Positions 20,751-32,700 of a stretch of 64,000 nt of DNA are shown here, one piece after another. The stretch lies in assembly GCA_030374805.1 (NCBI GenBank), contig JARGSG010000131.1, forward strand, positions 62,001-126,000, in the 5' to 3' direction. Numbering within the stretch: position 1 is the first letter of the stretch; the number at the start of each line of letters is the position of its first letter. This DNA is from Gracilaria gracilis. Taxonomy: Eukaryota > Rhodophyta > Florideophyceae > Gracilariales > Gracilariaceae. The notes beneath the pieces were generated by a model that was not told where the DNA came from, ran no database searches, and saw only the letters and a program-made list of their open reading frames with translations. The position numbers were made by a program, and so were the translations under genes.

Positions 20751-23386
20751 TCAACCTGATGGGTGAGTGGCAAAGTGAGGCCCCGAGGAGCCTCCAGCTG
20801 AGGATCCCCGACCCGGAGTGGTGTTCTGATGGGCTCCCGGCCAAGGCTGGAAGAGATGAGCCTGGCCTGGAGCCTGGCTAGGCGCGCTACCATGACCCAC
20901 GGGGGTACTAGTAGGCACGCTGACGCCTGGCATCACGTCGGCACCCATCGGAGGTGGCGCGCTCGCCTGCGCAACTGACGGAGGTGCCGACGACCCGATG
21001 TGGAGAGGAGCCTGCGGAGCGGCTAGAAGGCTGGGGTTCAGGCTAGCACCAAATAGGGGATCCTCCAAAGGGTTTGTAGGCGTCGGGCCCATGGCCGTCG
21101 CTAGGCCTGCCACCTGGTTGGTAGCCATCTGGTAGAGCTCGACCTGGAACCGGTTCCGGAAATCACCAATTTGGGAAAAGGATCGCATGTACTGTGCATG
21201 ACGAGGCAGGATGCTTTCCAGAAGAGTAGGAGCTTCGACCACAGAGGTAGGACCCGCCCGCTGGAAGTTCACCACACAGGCTTGGCGGACCCGAGCCATT
21301 AAACCTGAAATGGCCTGGGAGTCCACCTGAGAGGGGACAGGCGCCGCAGCCGCAGCCATGACACCCCCGAGATATCCCGCGGAGGCCTATCAACCCTTGT
21401 GGTACTAGGGAGAAGGGGAGTCACACGAGTATGGGCAGGCGTATTGCGTCCCTCCGGAACGGGAGTAGGCGCTGAAGTGACCACAGGGGTAGCTGCTGGC
21501 GATTCCACCACGGTTGGGAATGGCTCGGGACTCCCTGGAGGTCCCTGATCGGTCGGAGTCCCGGGATAGCGCTGCTCCGCGCGGGATACAACCTTCCAGG
21601 ACACCAGATCGAAAACCTCCCACCCCTGCTTGGCTCCCCACGGGAAACTCTCCACTTGGGTAAGCAACGATTCCAGCTGCTCAATGGAGTAGTCCGTACC
21701 TGCCACAATGGTTCCGAATCCAAATAGGCGAATGTCGCGAATGACCCTCGGGGGAATGAAGAACATACGACGAGGAGGTTGCACACCGTCACGGTAAATC
21801 TCGGCTTCTCGAGAACGACAATCCCAGTCCATACCGTCACGGGCAGCCTGCAGAGCCAAGATGGCCACCAATACGGCCCATTCCGCGAGGGAAATCGACC
21901 AAATGAGGTAATACCGATCGTGGTTACGGGTGATGTAGCTCCCGAAGTAAGCCAATACCGGTGAGGTTGGGACGCTAAGCGACATCGGAACCTCATAGGC
22001 ATTCTACCATTCAGGTCGGGCCACATACCAAGAGGTTCTTCCCTTATTAGGTTGTGAGAAGAACTCCACATTATGGAACCCATGCATGACGCGGTTGAAG
22101 CTGGACCGGGTGCGAATGCGAGCCTCGGTGGCAGCATCCACCCCCCACCTACGATGGTTAGCCCAATGGATGGTATTGTAAGGCCTATCGAAGCAAACCA
22201 AATGTGGAGAAGCCGGAATGTACTGCTGCGGAAGGGATTCGTACTGACAGATCTTCACAACCAGAGGTCGGTAATAATGGAGCTCCGGTTCAATACGAAC
22301 ATACGGCAGATCGCTGGGATAAAGCGGGTGAATGAAATACCTCATTGGTGTGTGTCGCTGGCGGCTATCATAGCACTCCACCCGACCCTGACGAGGTTGA
22401 GATTCCTTATCCCGACGGTGGAGCGTTTGGGGGACGGAGCGGAGACGCTCGCAATCCCAACGAAACAAACCCAAGTAGGTATCCAAAGTCGGACGGCGCA
22501 AAACGCCGGGAAGCGATGTGTTCCCCGGCGCCACTGGCCAGTTCCGACGGTACAGCGTCGCTTGCGACACCATTCTTGGATCGACCCCGAAGGTACCATG
22601 TTGGGAAACGTTCCAGTCGGCCGTGGTGAACGTCTCCAAACCATAATAGGAAATACCACGAGGAATCTCGGGCTCCGGGCCATACGGGTCCCGGATTCCT
22701 TCGTGAATCCCTTGAGGTTGATTTTAGGAAGACTGAACCGGCTGGCTCCGAAAACCAGTTTGGATGCGGGAATGGTACAAAGCAGCACCCCGAGAACCAG
22801 ACTTGGCAATGCTGCTTCCGCGGCCGCGCGAAGGACCGGCACCCGACATGGTGTGATGAGTACCGTGAGGGAGTGGTTGAGACGGCGAGCATTCGACCGC
22901 AGGGGTGAAGCGAATCGGCTTTTTATCCACAATGGGTGAGTCACTAGAGCTGATGCTCAAAACCTCGACCCGTTCGGGGCCCCATGCTGGTTCAACCATT
23001 AAGGTATCGGCATTGGTCGCCGATGGCGCGCCGTCCCTTGAGGTTACCGCGTCCGATTGACCAACATGGGGAACCGACAATCGCCGTGTACCGCTACGGG
23101 TGCGAGCCCGCACGCTGGTACCAGGGCTACCCATGTGGTTCAGATAAGGATCGGGGGTCACCATAAACGGATTCAACCTTGTTGGTCGGACGAAAGCCAC
23201 GGTGGCGCGAGCCCGCGTAGACAAACCGCAAAGGGGTGCGAAGGCAACCAGAAGGGATAACGGTGGAACAACCTCGATGGAGTCAGCGGCAGTGCCTCGA
23301 GGAGTTGGTAGTCGAACCTCGAAGGGACAGAGAGACACGCCGCAACCAAGTGGGCGCCAAAATCCTTCACGGTACAGTGCCCACAC
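20751..23386 (-). other. antisense reading frames in the tail of chromovirus A
   Basis: Four long frames on the strand opposite to pol: 22724-23386 (220 aa), 22004-22639 (211 aa), 21299-21985 (228 aa) and 20751-21359 (202 aa). The first carries a short acidic/hydrophobic VEVLSISSSDS, resembling a SUMO-interacting motif. The 22004 and 21299 frames resemble plus-strand frames in chromovirus B: VLAYFGSYIT against VFTYLGSYLL, and FIPPRVIRDIRLFGFGTIV against LPPRVRAGIRQLDITIPLGG. The last frame is Pro/Ala/Gly-rich. No function is recognised. Transcription from the 3' LTR side is an inference. Confidence 0.6.
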
Positions 23387-23730
23387 GAGCTCGAAGGCGC
23401 AACCCGCCCCCCCCCACTGGGTATACCGACACGGTAAATGGGTCTAAGCCGTGCAGCCAAAAAGGTATAACCTTGGAGGTATGCAATGGGCGCGCGTCCC
23501 GCCCAAACCACAAATGGGAATGAATAGGCCGCTGTCGGTGATAACCAAAGAGGTGGATAGAGCCGCAATCGGTGATGACCAAGGTGGTGAACAGAGTGCG
23601 TTCGGCGATGCAGAGCCGACGCGACGCACGGCGCGAGATGGCACAAAGGCTGCGACAGGGTCCAAATTGGTACGACGACGCCACCGACTTGGTGAAAGGA
23701 TCTAGGAGCCACGAGGGCGTGGCTCAGGGT

Positions 23731-23742
23731 AGGAAGGGGGTC
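23731..23742 (+). promoter_or_regulatory. polypurine tract of chromovirus A
   Basis: AGGAAGGGGGTC directly abuts the 3' LTR, the expected plus-strand primer site. Confidence 0.7.
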
Positions 23743-24250
23743 TGTAGTACAATGAGACCTCAATGGGTTTGTGCCACGTGGGCCTACTGGTGCGCCTTGC
23801 TGGCTGCACTATACCCAATTGGTATTCTGTATTTTATAATTCCTAATTTCTAATTTATAGTCTAGGATAGTTTAGCATTGCTGGCCCATGACAGTAGGTC
23901 ATGGGCACAGCCGATGACGTCATGCCTGCATGGGAGATCGGCGTCGGTGCACCTTGTATATATTGTGGTGCACCTCGCCTTCCCCCTCGGGTATTGTAAA
24001 GTCAGGCACCATTAGGGCAGTAACTATACCATCTTGGTCACTTGCTACTCTATTACTATTCAGTTTTTACCGCGCGTCGACGTCTACTACCGTACACCTA
24101 CACGGTCTAGACTAGTTGCCCCGCCGTTTGCCCCTGCGGGTTTCAGGTGCCCTACTACCATATTGGTTGTGTGTTTTTCCCCTTTAGGTTGAGCCCTCGC
24201 GCGCTCCCTCTACCAGGCGGACCCCACACCTTATCGGTATTTGTACGACA
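23743..24250 (+). repeat. 3' LTR of chromovirus A
   Basis: 508 bp, the pair of 12656-13163. It is followed by the target duplication AGCTG at 24251-24255. Confidence 0.95.
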
Positions 24251-24255
24251 AGCTG

Positions 24256-24498
24256 CGATGCGGATTGGTGACCCTTTGCTGCTTGTCTAACCAACCGACG
24301 GCGGGCGGTGACCGACAGTTTTGTTCCTCTTGCAGGCGTTTTCTGCTTCCCATACTCGGCAGAGTTCTTCAAATAGCGAGATATCACATCTCTGCTGCGT
24401 CCAATGTGCCTCGAAATGGCTGCTACAGAGCGGCCACTTGCTTTAAAGGCCTCTATTTGGCCTTTTTCTTTGTCGATTAGAAATACGCCTTTCGGCAT
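24256..24498 (-). pseudogene. Tc1/mariner transposase copy A, N-terminal piece
   Basis: It starts at the ATG at 24498 and reads MPKGVFLIDKEKGQIEAFK, then SVAAISRHIGRSRDVISRYL, a helix-turn-helix of the Tc1 DNA-binding domain, and KLSVTARRRLVRQAAKGHQS. It is cut at AGCTG by chromovirus A and continues at 12655 downward in the same reading order. This half has no other break. Confidence 0.88.
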
Positions 24499-24609
24499 GT
24501 TTGGTGTGTGTGAAAAGGATGTACTACACTTGAAGGTTGCTTTCGGACTGGGTACTGATGTTTAGTCTATTGAGATTGGTTCTACTGGCTGTGTTCTCTA
24601 CGAATGGTA

Positions 24610-24811
24610 TACCTGTCGTATAGCAACTTCGCGGCGCGTAGTAGCCGTTTTGTTCTAACGCGAGAATGGCGGCTCTTTTAAGAAGGAAACAAGGCTCGTT
24701 TTATTCGCTTTTATGTAACGGATAGTTTATGTAAAGCACTAATTGTAAGCTGCATCACCCGCGCATGTGCGGGCTGAAACCTAGGGTGTCGTATAGCCGT
24801 ATCGCGCACTG
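24610..24811. repeat. right IR/DR end of Tc1 copy A
   Basis: Inner repeat CCTGTCGTATA at 24612-24622 and outer GGTGTCGTATA at 24785-24795, 173 bp apart, mirror those at the left end. A small hairpin CCCGCGCATGTGCGGG lies between. Confidence 0.8.
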
Positions 24812-24813
24812 TA

Positions 24814-25787
24814 GTAGTCAGTTTTTATTCCCGGTATTTCGAAGATGGACGCACAACGCCTTTTCATAATTTGGAAAAGCTTGCAACACGTGTTAAGGTC
24901 CACCTTGTTCTACTCTGACACAACACAGTCCACCAGCTCTTCCACCGACAGAAACTGCCTTGCATTGAGGTACACACGATTCGCCAGCCAGCCCCAAAGG
25001 TTTTCACTTGGGTTCAAATTCGGGCTACGGGCAAACCAATCCTTAACTTGAATATTATTAGACGTAAACCAGCCTTTACGAAACTTAAAGGTATAAATTG
25101 CAGCATTATCTTGTAAAAAACCGGGCTTACACGTAAGTTTTTTTACATACGATATTAAGTAGTTTGATAGTGTCTTTACGTACGTTTTAGAATCCTAATA
25201 ACTACGTAAAACTGTCAATGTTCGTACATTTTGTTCTGAAAAACATCCTCAAATCATGACCCCACTTGCCCTTTTTTGTCGTTTACACATAACCGTCTCT
25301 TCCCTACGCATATCATGTCAATAGTAAGCAAAACCGCCCGGACAATCCAAGCTAAATTTCTTTTCATCAAAAAACACAACCCCTGCTCAATCTTCAGGTG
25401 CCCATGATTCCCTACGTCTTGCTCAATTTAGGCGGTGTAGTTTTTGGTAATACTGTAGTGGTGGGGCCCGTTTAATCTTCTTTGAATTTAATTCGGACGT
25501 CTGCCATAGACTTTGCTGCACACGTTGCTTTGTTATCTTCAACCGAAGAGCTTTTCTCAGCTGCGATGCGGATTGGTGACCGTTCGCTGCCTCCCTAACA
25601 AACAGACGTCGGGCGGTGACCGACAGCTTTGTCCCTCTTGCAGACGTTTTCCTCTTCCCAAATTCGGCAGGATTCTTCAAATAGCGAGATACGACATCCC
25701 TGCTGCGGCTACTTTGTCCCGGGATTGCTGCTACGGAGCGGCCAATTGCTTCAAAGGCCTCTATTTGGCCTTACTCTTTGTCGGTTA
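24814..25787 (-). pseudogene. Tc1/mariner transposase copy B, decayed body
   Basis: Colinear with copy A (11900-12655 and 24256-24490) but with many substitutions and indels. Recognisable pieces include KLSVTARRLFVREAANGHQS (about 25600) and RVQQSLWQTSELNSKKIK (about 25510). The catalytic motifs are scattered over several frames. Chromovirus B cuts it at 25788 near the seventh codon, and the remaining start region is at 37033-37060. Confidence 0.8.
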
Positions 25788-26556
25788 TGTAGTGCAACGC
25801 CAGAGACAGAAAGACACCACGAAGACGTCCGAGATCTTCCTCCGTAGGAGGGTAGTCAGCAGACAGAGCCTCTCTGGCAAGGCAGGACGAAGTAAGGTGT
25901 AAGCCGAGATCAAGCCGTCACGACGGGCGTAGAGAGTTGGGCAAGGATCGTTGTTGGCACCACGTGTGTGGGTGAACGGGTCCTCGAGAGAGGCACGAGT
26001 CCACGGAAGTAGGAAAAGAGAAAAAGAATCCGCGAGAGCGGGGGATGGAGAGAATGTAAAGGAGGAAAGGTCAAAAGGGCTACGGTACACACCGGGGTTA
26101 TCCCTGTACAGGGTCGAACGCGACAAAAGCGGAAAACACTCCCACGAATGGGTCCTGTTAGGTGACGCAGGGATGATACACTACCCGTAGGCAACGGAGC
26201 CTCTCTCTTCGAAGGAGTCGATGACCGCCAAAGGCGAAGAAGTATAGAGCCAACACTGGTTGTCCGAACTTTACTGTTCATGGCGGCGAGGTCGACGCCA
26301 TGCTAAGTAGCGAGCTCGCGCCAACAAGTAATTAAATAAACTAACTAAATTAGGCCCACGCACAGTGGTAATTACCCACGCGCCGTGGAGCCCATCCCAC
26401 GTGTACGTGGCCAACCTCCTGGCTCAACCGTGTCCCACGTGTACTTCCCACTACAGTGGTTGTTACTATTCATATACTCCCATTGGGGGCACCCGTCCGA
26501 CATGTCGGAATATGAATAAGTAGTCAGAAACCTCGCTCAGAGGGCGTTGCACTACC
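25788..26556 (-). repeat. 3' LTR of chromovirus B (element sense is minus)
   Basis: It begins TGTAGTGCAACGCC and ends in GTTGCACTAC. The termini of this LTR are themselves inverted repeats of about 12 bp. A polypurine tract (AAGGAGGAGGATAG on the minus strand) lies at about 26557-26573. Confidence 0.9.
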
Positions 26557-28250
26557 TATCCTCCTCCTTAGGCGGAAGTATCACCTCACAGAGGGAAACG
26601 ACGGCGGTAACCATGGAGGATAAAAGCACGCCCTCTCCCGGCTCGCCGGCAACTTCTCGTTCTACACCAACGCACACCTCTGCACCCGCAGTTACCATTG
26701 CTCCAGCATCTTCTCCCGACACCTCGGTCACCAACTACCACGCTCGTCCGACTCCTGTCATCGACCTCACCATGAGTGGCTCTCAGCAATCCCATACAGG
26801 GAGATTCACAGGCTTCCGTTCCGTGCCCTTACCGCAAGGCGGGCAATAGGCTGGTACGAACCAGGGACAACCGTCCGGGACGGTTGCGATCCCTTCCCAA
26901 GTTGGGGCGTCAACCGGCTCCAGGGCGGATGGAAATTGGCCGTCCTACGACTCCCTCGTGGGGCTCAACCCGAACAATTGGCAACAGGCTATGCGCCTCC
27001 GGCTTGTGCCGTGGTTTCACCCAATCTCGGTGTTCGACGACGAGCTGATTTCTCAGTACGTCGACGGCAATGAGCGCCTTCCCGGGGACCTGCCGGGTAT
27101 CGTCACCACCTCGTGGGATTGGCGCCGGCGCGTTGCCATATCGGCACACCAGGTTCTCCGCTATGTGGGCGAGTCCCGAGCTCAGGCTCATGCCGCGCTG
27201 GTGCGGATTGGACACCAACGGCAATCGGTCCTCCTTCCTTCAGTAATTCATCCGCTTCGAGCGTCGCTGCCGTTCCCGGTTCGGATACTTCGTTCCGTAT
27301 CAAAACGTGGATGTGGAGCGTACTGCTCCCGCTCACCGACAAGGTCGGTACGTCCCTCTGCCAGCCTGGTGGGCTCAGCTCGAGGCATGCCGGTGGTGCT
27401 ACATAGATCTGCCCCCGGTGTTCACCTATTTAGGTTCATACCTCCTTACGGATTCGCGTAGCGGGCTTTGGTCGGTTGTAGTCACCTAGTGGGCCGTCCG
27501 CGCTGCGGCGTACATCCTCAGTGAGGCTTACGACCAGTACAGACTGTGGTGTCTTCCTCCGCGCGTGCGGGCCGGTATCCGTCAACTCGACATAACCATC
27601 CCTCTTGGGGGTCAGGCTACCGCCGAAGAAGTTCTCGAGTTACTCGACTATATAGACAGTATTGACTGGAAAGCGGTCCCGATCGGGCAGAGTGGCCGGC
27701 TCACCGGTGGCGGTGGACATGGTCCAGGTCTGGGGCGCAATACCGCCTTGGCGCGGGGACTTCTTGTACTTCGATCGGTGAGAACAACGGGAGATTTCCG
27801 CTGATGAAGCGGCCGAACTCCGGAATGCTCCGAGGGAAATCTCAGACGGTCATCCGATTGGGTTCGTCGACTCAGACGATTATTACCGCTCTAGCAGGGA
27901 AAATTAACCCATGTTGGACAACGCATCCGACGCGGCGGGCAGTGATGACGACGCGATGGTTGTCGGCACTCCTCCGGAGAATAAATAACCTGTTCCACAG
28001 GACTCTGAGCCCGCTGCTGCGGCGTCGGCGTCAGCTTCGGCTGTTCCGACTTCCACGGCGGCTGCCGGGAATACTCCCCAGACGGGCGGGGATCCCGGTG
28101 CCGTCATCGCGCAGTTCCTTCGAGAGGTGGGGCTCGGCTCCGATACGGCGACCGGCGACTTATCCGCAATGCGGGAAGCTCTGCCTCAACGCCTCGGCGG
28201 TGGCCAGCCTCCGAACGAAGGGAGTGGCCATAAACACTAAGACTGGCTCC
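26547..28250 (+). other. antisense reading frames of chromovirus B
   Basis: Plus-strand frames run opposite to this element's pol, starting close to the 3' LTR. A first frame with an ATG at 26612 carries PVIDLTMSGS, a classic SUMO-interacting core. Further frames near 26940-27220, 27300-27490 and 27540-27700 resemble the antisense frames of chromovirus A in the same order. The position relative to pol and LTR is the same in both elements. The region is broken in several places. Confidence 0.55.
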
Positions 28251-28589
28251 GAATAGTAGCAATAAAAACCACCTGCTTGTGGGTTCATTCCGTCTTTGAC
28301 GTGTTCTTGTAGTCACCGGTAGTGAACCGGATACCTCGCGCGGTGCGCGCGGAAATGCACCCCCTTCCGACAGGGAAAACCGTGCTTGCCACGTAATGAC
28401 CAGCAGGCTGGGTAAAAAACCCCTCGGGTATGTTCGCGAAACACTAGGCACGACCATGGTCGGATTACCAGCGCATGAGCGGTGATCTCTTCCCGTCCAT
28501 GACGTGTATTCTTCATCTTCAACTCTTCCCGTTTCTACGGTTCTCCCTCATCCCACTTGGGCACTTCGTAGCGTAGCTGGTGGGGCTGT

Positions 28590-28770
28590 TCCCGTCCGAC
28601 GGTGATACTGAACCACTTTTGAACGTGGGAGATGCTCGATCGGCTCGGCGGTGTCCTGAGCCGGATCATACCCTTTTCAACGAACGTGGCAGCGTAGTAT
28701 ACCCTCCTGATTCCAGGAATGCCCGACAATTCGGTTGAAGACGTACTCTTGTAAGTACACCTGCCGGCCT
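28590..28770 (-). other. chromodomain of chromovirus B
   Basis: It reads QEYVFNRIVGHSW, LRCHVRWKGYDP, DTAEPIEHLP and VVQYHR in order, a clear match to the chromodomain pattern with its W-K-G-Y core. Confidence 0.75.
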
Positions 28771-29781
28771 TGCCGAGTCGTCGTCACGGCTATGCGCTCA
28801 TCGCCTTTCGAAGGAGAATTTTCCGAATCGAGTATCGATACGCTCGTCGCGGTTGACCGAGTGGTCCTTCGTGGAGGTGGGTGTTCCGGTCTGCGTACCG
28901 GTGAGCGTACCGTAATTCTGCCTGCTTCGGGGTGGACCGCAAGTCTGCGTGATTCAATCCGTACCGACGGTGGTTCTGACGAGGTCGTCGCGGCTTTTCC
29001 ACGTTGCGCTGCGAGTGGTGCAGCGCCACGCGCGCCCTCCGTGCTTTCACGAGACTTCACCGACCTGTGGCCGTGGGGCGCCGTGGGGCGATCCGCCTCC
29101 CTGGACAGGGGGTCCTTTCTGGCGCTTGCCAAGTGGCGGCGCCGTGGTGATCCGTTCCCAGCGGTTACTTCTGGTGACTCCGGGCTCCTGGTGGGCCTTT
29201 CAGCAGTGCTAGGTGCAGCGCGAGCGTCACCCACTACTTCGGAAATTTCTGCCTCGACTGGGTTGTCCTCGCCGTCCATGACGCGAACTTCATCCCGCAT
29301 GACCTGTTTCCGTCTGGCGACGATGCCAGGGTCTACCGAGACACTCAGAACTTCTGCAACCGTGCGTGGCTTTGTGGTGTCGTCCTCCCTTTGTACAGGG
29401 GGTGCCATCTCGCGTCCAGCGGCGGGTTTCGGCACCGCGTCCGCCGTTGCGGTGAGCGCGTGCGACCGATTGGTCGGACCCGTCCCCGGTGGGTTTGGTT
29501 CCTTACAGCCCAGCTAAGCTGGTACCAGCGCACAATCACGGCTCGCCTTGGGCAAGGGTATGGTTGTTCTGTCCGCTTCAGCGTGTAGCTCCTCTGCCTG
29601 CAGCGGCGTGTCTGACGAGATTTCCGGTGTGGAAGCAGCCTGACGTATACCACGGATGTCTTCTTCCGTTTGCGACGGCGGATTACCTTCAGCACAAGTG
29701 ACCTCCTTCCCCCTCCTCATCCGGAGCGGCGGGAGATGGGGTAGAGCGTTCCGCTACGCGAGTAGAGTCCTCGCGAGCGGG
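28771..29781 (-). other. polar pol C-terminal tail region of chromovirus B
   Basis: A long minus-strand frame (to 29435) rich in Arg, Ser, Glu and Pro links the integrase to the chromodomain. No domain is recognised. Confidence 0.5.
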
Positions 29782-32700
29782 TTAAACAGAGGAATGGCCA
29801 TTCTGACCAACAATGTTTTCCGATATCATCGGTGTATCCGATTCCATCGGTAGGTCTGACGGTCCCCGGTTCGGGTGTGGTAGAATCAGCAGGCGATTCA
29901 GCACGACTGTTTCGGGGGTTGTTGATTCCGTAGACACGGGGCTGGCAGGTGCCAGCACGACCTCATACAAGGGTGGTGGGGCCAAGACCACGCGATCGCG
30001 GGAGATCCGCTCATGCGCGTCCTTGATTTCCACTACCACTGTGTCCTCCGCGACGGAGATTACATTGAATGGCCACTCCGCCACGGGCGAGAGCTTATGG
30101 AGTTCCTCTTTATCAGGGTTATAGTGTTCCTTCCGTATGAAGACGTAGGTACCAGCCTTAACTGGCGGTGTTTTACTTCCTCGCAAGCGAGCATCAAAAT
30201 CACGCTTGTAAGCAGTTTGAGCCCTGGCCATGGACTAGCGAGTGGCGGGTACCAACTTGGATAGCCATTGCTTCCATTTTTGGGGCTGGTCACCCACAGA
30301 GGGGAAATTATCCAGCGTAGGCTGTGCTTCCAACGCCATCGGCGGGGGGTACGGGGGAGTACTAACTCGAACGGTGAAACACCGGTAATTATATGTACCT
30401 GCGTGTTGTACGCGAACGTCAGCGCGTCAGTGTACAGGTCCCATGTCTTTGGGTGATCGGTCACGTAAGAACGGAGAGATGCTAGCATCGTCCGGTTGAA
30501 ACGTTCGACTTGCCCATTATACTGGGGGTGGTAGGTTGTAGTGAACAGGTTCTTTACATCCAGGATGCGACATACATCCTGAAAAAACCGCGATGCGAAC
30601 TGTTTCCCGTTATCGGAGAGTACTTCAACCGGCGGACGGTAGACAAAAATCCAGTGCTTTACGAAGGCCTGGGCTACCGTGAAAGCGGTGATCCTCTTCA
30701 GAGGGACAGTCCGAACCAGTTTCGAGAAACGATCCGTTATTACGAGCAAAAACTTGTGACCTCTCCCGGTCGTCAGGAGGAGTCCGGTATATCGATTGCG
30801 AGAAACTCGAGGGGCGCCCTTGCGGGGAATAATGTCATCTTCTTTGAGTTCTTCCGGAGTTTAACCCGGTTTTTCGCGCATTCCGTGCAGAGCCGCACCG
30901 TTGCGTAGCAATCGACCCCCCTGGCGGGCCAGTAAAAGTCCCTTCGCAGGGTTAAGTATAACTTCCGTCCCCCTGCGTGGCCACTCAACCTCGCGTAATG
31001 CGACAGTTGGAGTACCTGCGCCTGCAGCGTGTGAGGGACCACCACTTGTGGGTTAGACTCGACCGTTCTAATGAGATAGCCGACGTCATTAACCTCAAAT
31101 GGGAGGGTTGCACCTCCGTTTAAACGGGCACGAATGCGCACGCAGAACGGGTCGCCGTGTTGGGCTCGGATCATTTCCCCGGGTGTTACCGGGACAAATT
31201 CCCCGGTAGGGGCTGGTCAGCCCCATTCTCGTTTGCGACGAGTAGTTCGTCCAATTCATCGTCGAATTCCCAGTCTTCTGGCCAAATGTCGAATTCAACT
31301 TCCGGATCTTTCGTGTTCACCTCGTCAGCGACGAAACAAGGGATCTCATCGTCTCCCTAGGGGAGGGCTTCCCCATTCGTGGGTAATCTCGACAGTGCGT
31401 CGGCTTGCGTGTTCAGCGCTCCCTTCTTATACACGACTTGAAATTCGAATTCCGCTAGGCGGAGCCTCCATCGCATGAGGCATCCCGACGGGTCGGAGAT
31501 GTTCATTAACCACCTCAGCGAGAAATGATCCGTGTACATGGTAAAGTTCACACCCATAAGATAGGAGGGAAAAGTTGCCAGAGCCCACAAAATGGCCAGG
31601 CATTCTTTCTCCGAAACGTAGTAATTCCGTTCATGAACGTTGAGCGAACGCGACCAGTATCAAATGGGCTTACTTTCCCCTTCGAAAGTGATTTGGAAAA
31701 GAGCACAACCCACTTGGTAGTCGCTCGAATCCGTGTCCAAAAAGTACGGTAGTCGGGGTTTTGGCAACGATAGAATCGGAGCAGATGTGACAGCCTCCTT
31801 CACGGAGTTAAACGCCTCTGTCTCGACAGGCCTGAAAGGTACCAGTTCCGGTGGCTGGCCTTTTTGCAGTAGTGCGTTGAGGGGTGCCGCGATATCCGAG
31901 AAATTCGGGACGAACCGTCGGTAGACGTTGACCAATTCCAAGAAGGAGCGCAATTCCGTTTGGGTTCGCGGTTCCTTCGCTTTGGCAAGGGACTTCACTC
32001 GCGCTTTCTCGATCGAGAACCTTCGACAACCGTCCTGGACGGATAACGTGGCCCAGGTACTTCACGGTGTCTGTGAAGAATTCACACTTCCTCAGCTTGA
32101 AAGACATTCCTGCGTCACGCAGTGTGGTCATTACCTCCCTTACGTGGGTGGGGTGGTCGTCCAGATTACTGGAGAAGACAATTATGCCATCTAGGTAAAC
32201 TAGGCACGTTCGCCACTTAGAGCGGTTCAACAAGATGTCGAAAGCACGCTGAAATGTAGCAGGGGCGTTGGTGAGACCAAACTGCATACGCTTGAAGCGG
32301 AAAGATCCAGAGTGACATATAAACGCGGTCTTATCGCGGTCTTCCTCCCTTACGGGGACTTCCCAATATCCCCAATTGGCGTCCAATGCCGTGGATACGG
32401 TTGCATTTCCGAGCGAATCGATGCACTCGTCCATGCGAGGGATTAGGTACGTGTCTCTGATCGTCACGGCATTGAGCTGGCGGTAGTCGACACAGAACCT
32501 TCAGGTTACGTCGGTCTTGATTACCAGTACTACTGGGGACGCCCAGGGTGACTGCGCGGGCTCAATCACACCTGCGCGGGGCATCTTGTCCACTTGGAAC
32601 TGCTCCTCTTCTCGAGCCTTCGGTCCTGCTCTGTAAGGGGGTTGCGAAACGGGTCGCGCGTCCGGTAGCAAATCAATGCGGTGTTCCGTTCTATTTATCT

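Larger units (their letters stand above)
12656..24250 (+). mobile_element. Ty3/gypsy chromovirus A, LTR retrotransposon
   Basis: 11,595 bp flanked by the 5-bp duplication AGCTG (12651-12655 and 24251-24255). Two 508-bp LTRs begin TGTAG and end GACA; by eye they differ at about ten positions (about 2%), so the insertion is fairly young. Order: LTR, primer site, gag, zinc knuckle, pol (protease, RT, RNase H, integrase), chromodomain-like stretch, a 4-kb tail with antisense reading frames, polypurine tract, LTR. It looks whole or nearly whole, with about one or two breaks. It splits the Tc1 copy A transposase. Confidence 0.93.
8810..24811 (-). mobile_element. Tc1/mariner copy A, inserted in Tc1 copy B
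   Basis: Ends are CAGTGAGCGAAATGC (8810) and the inverse of CAGTGCGCGATACGG (24811), with TA duplications at 8808-8809 and 24812-24813. Own sequence is about 1.5 kb: 8810-9039, 11893-12655 and 24256-24811. Both ends have an IR/DR layout: outer TATACGACACC and inner TATACGACAGG repeats whose spacing is 173 bp on the left (8826 to 8999) and 173 bp on the right (24612 to 24785). The sequence between is poorly conserved between ends. A piggyBac element and chromovirus A lie inside. The interrupted transposase reads on the minus strand. Confidence 0.88.
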
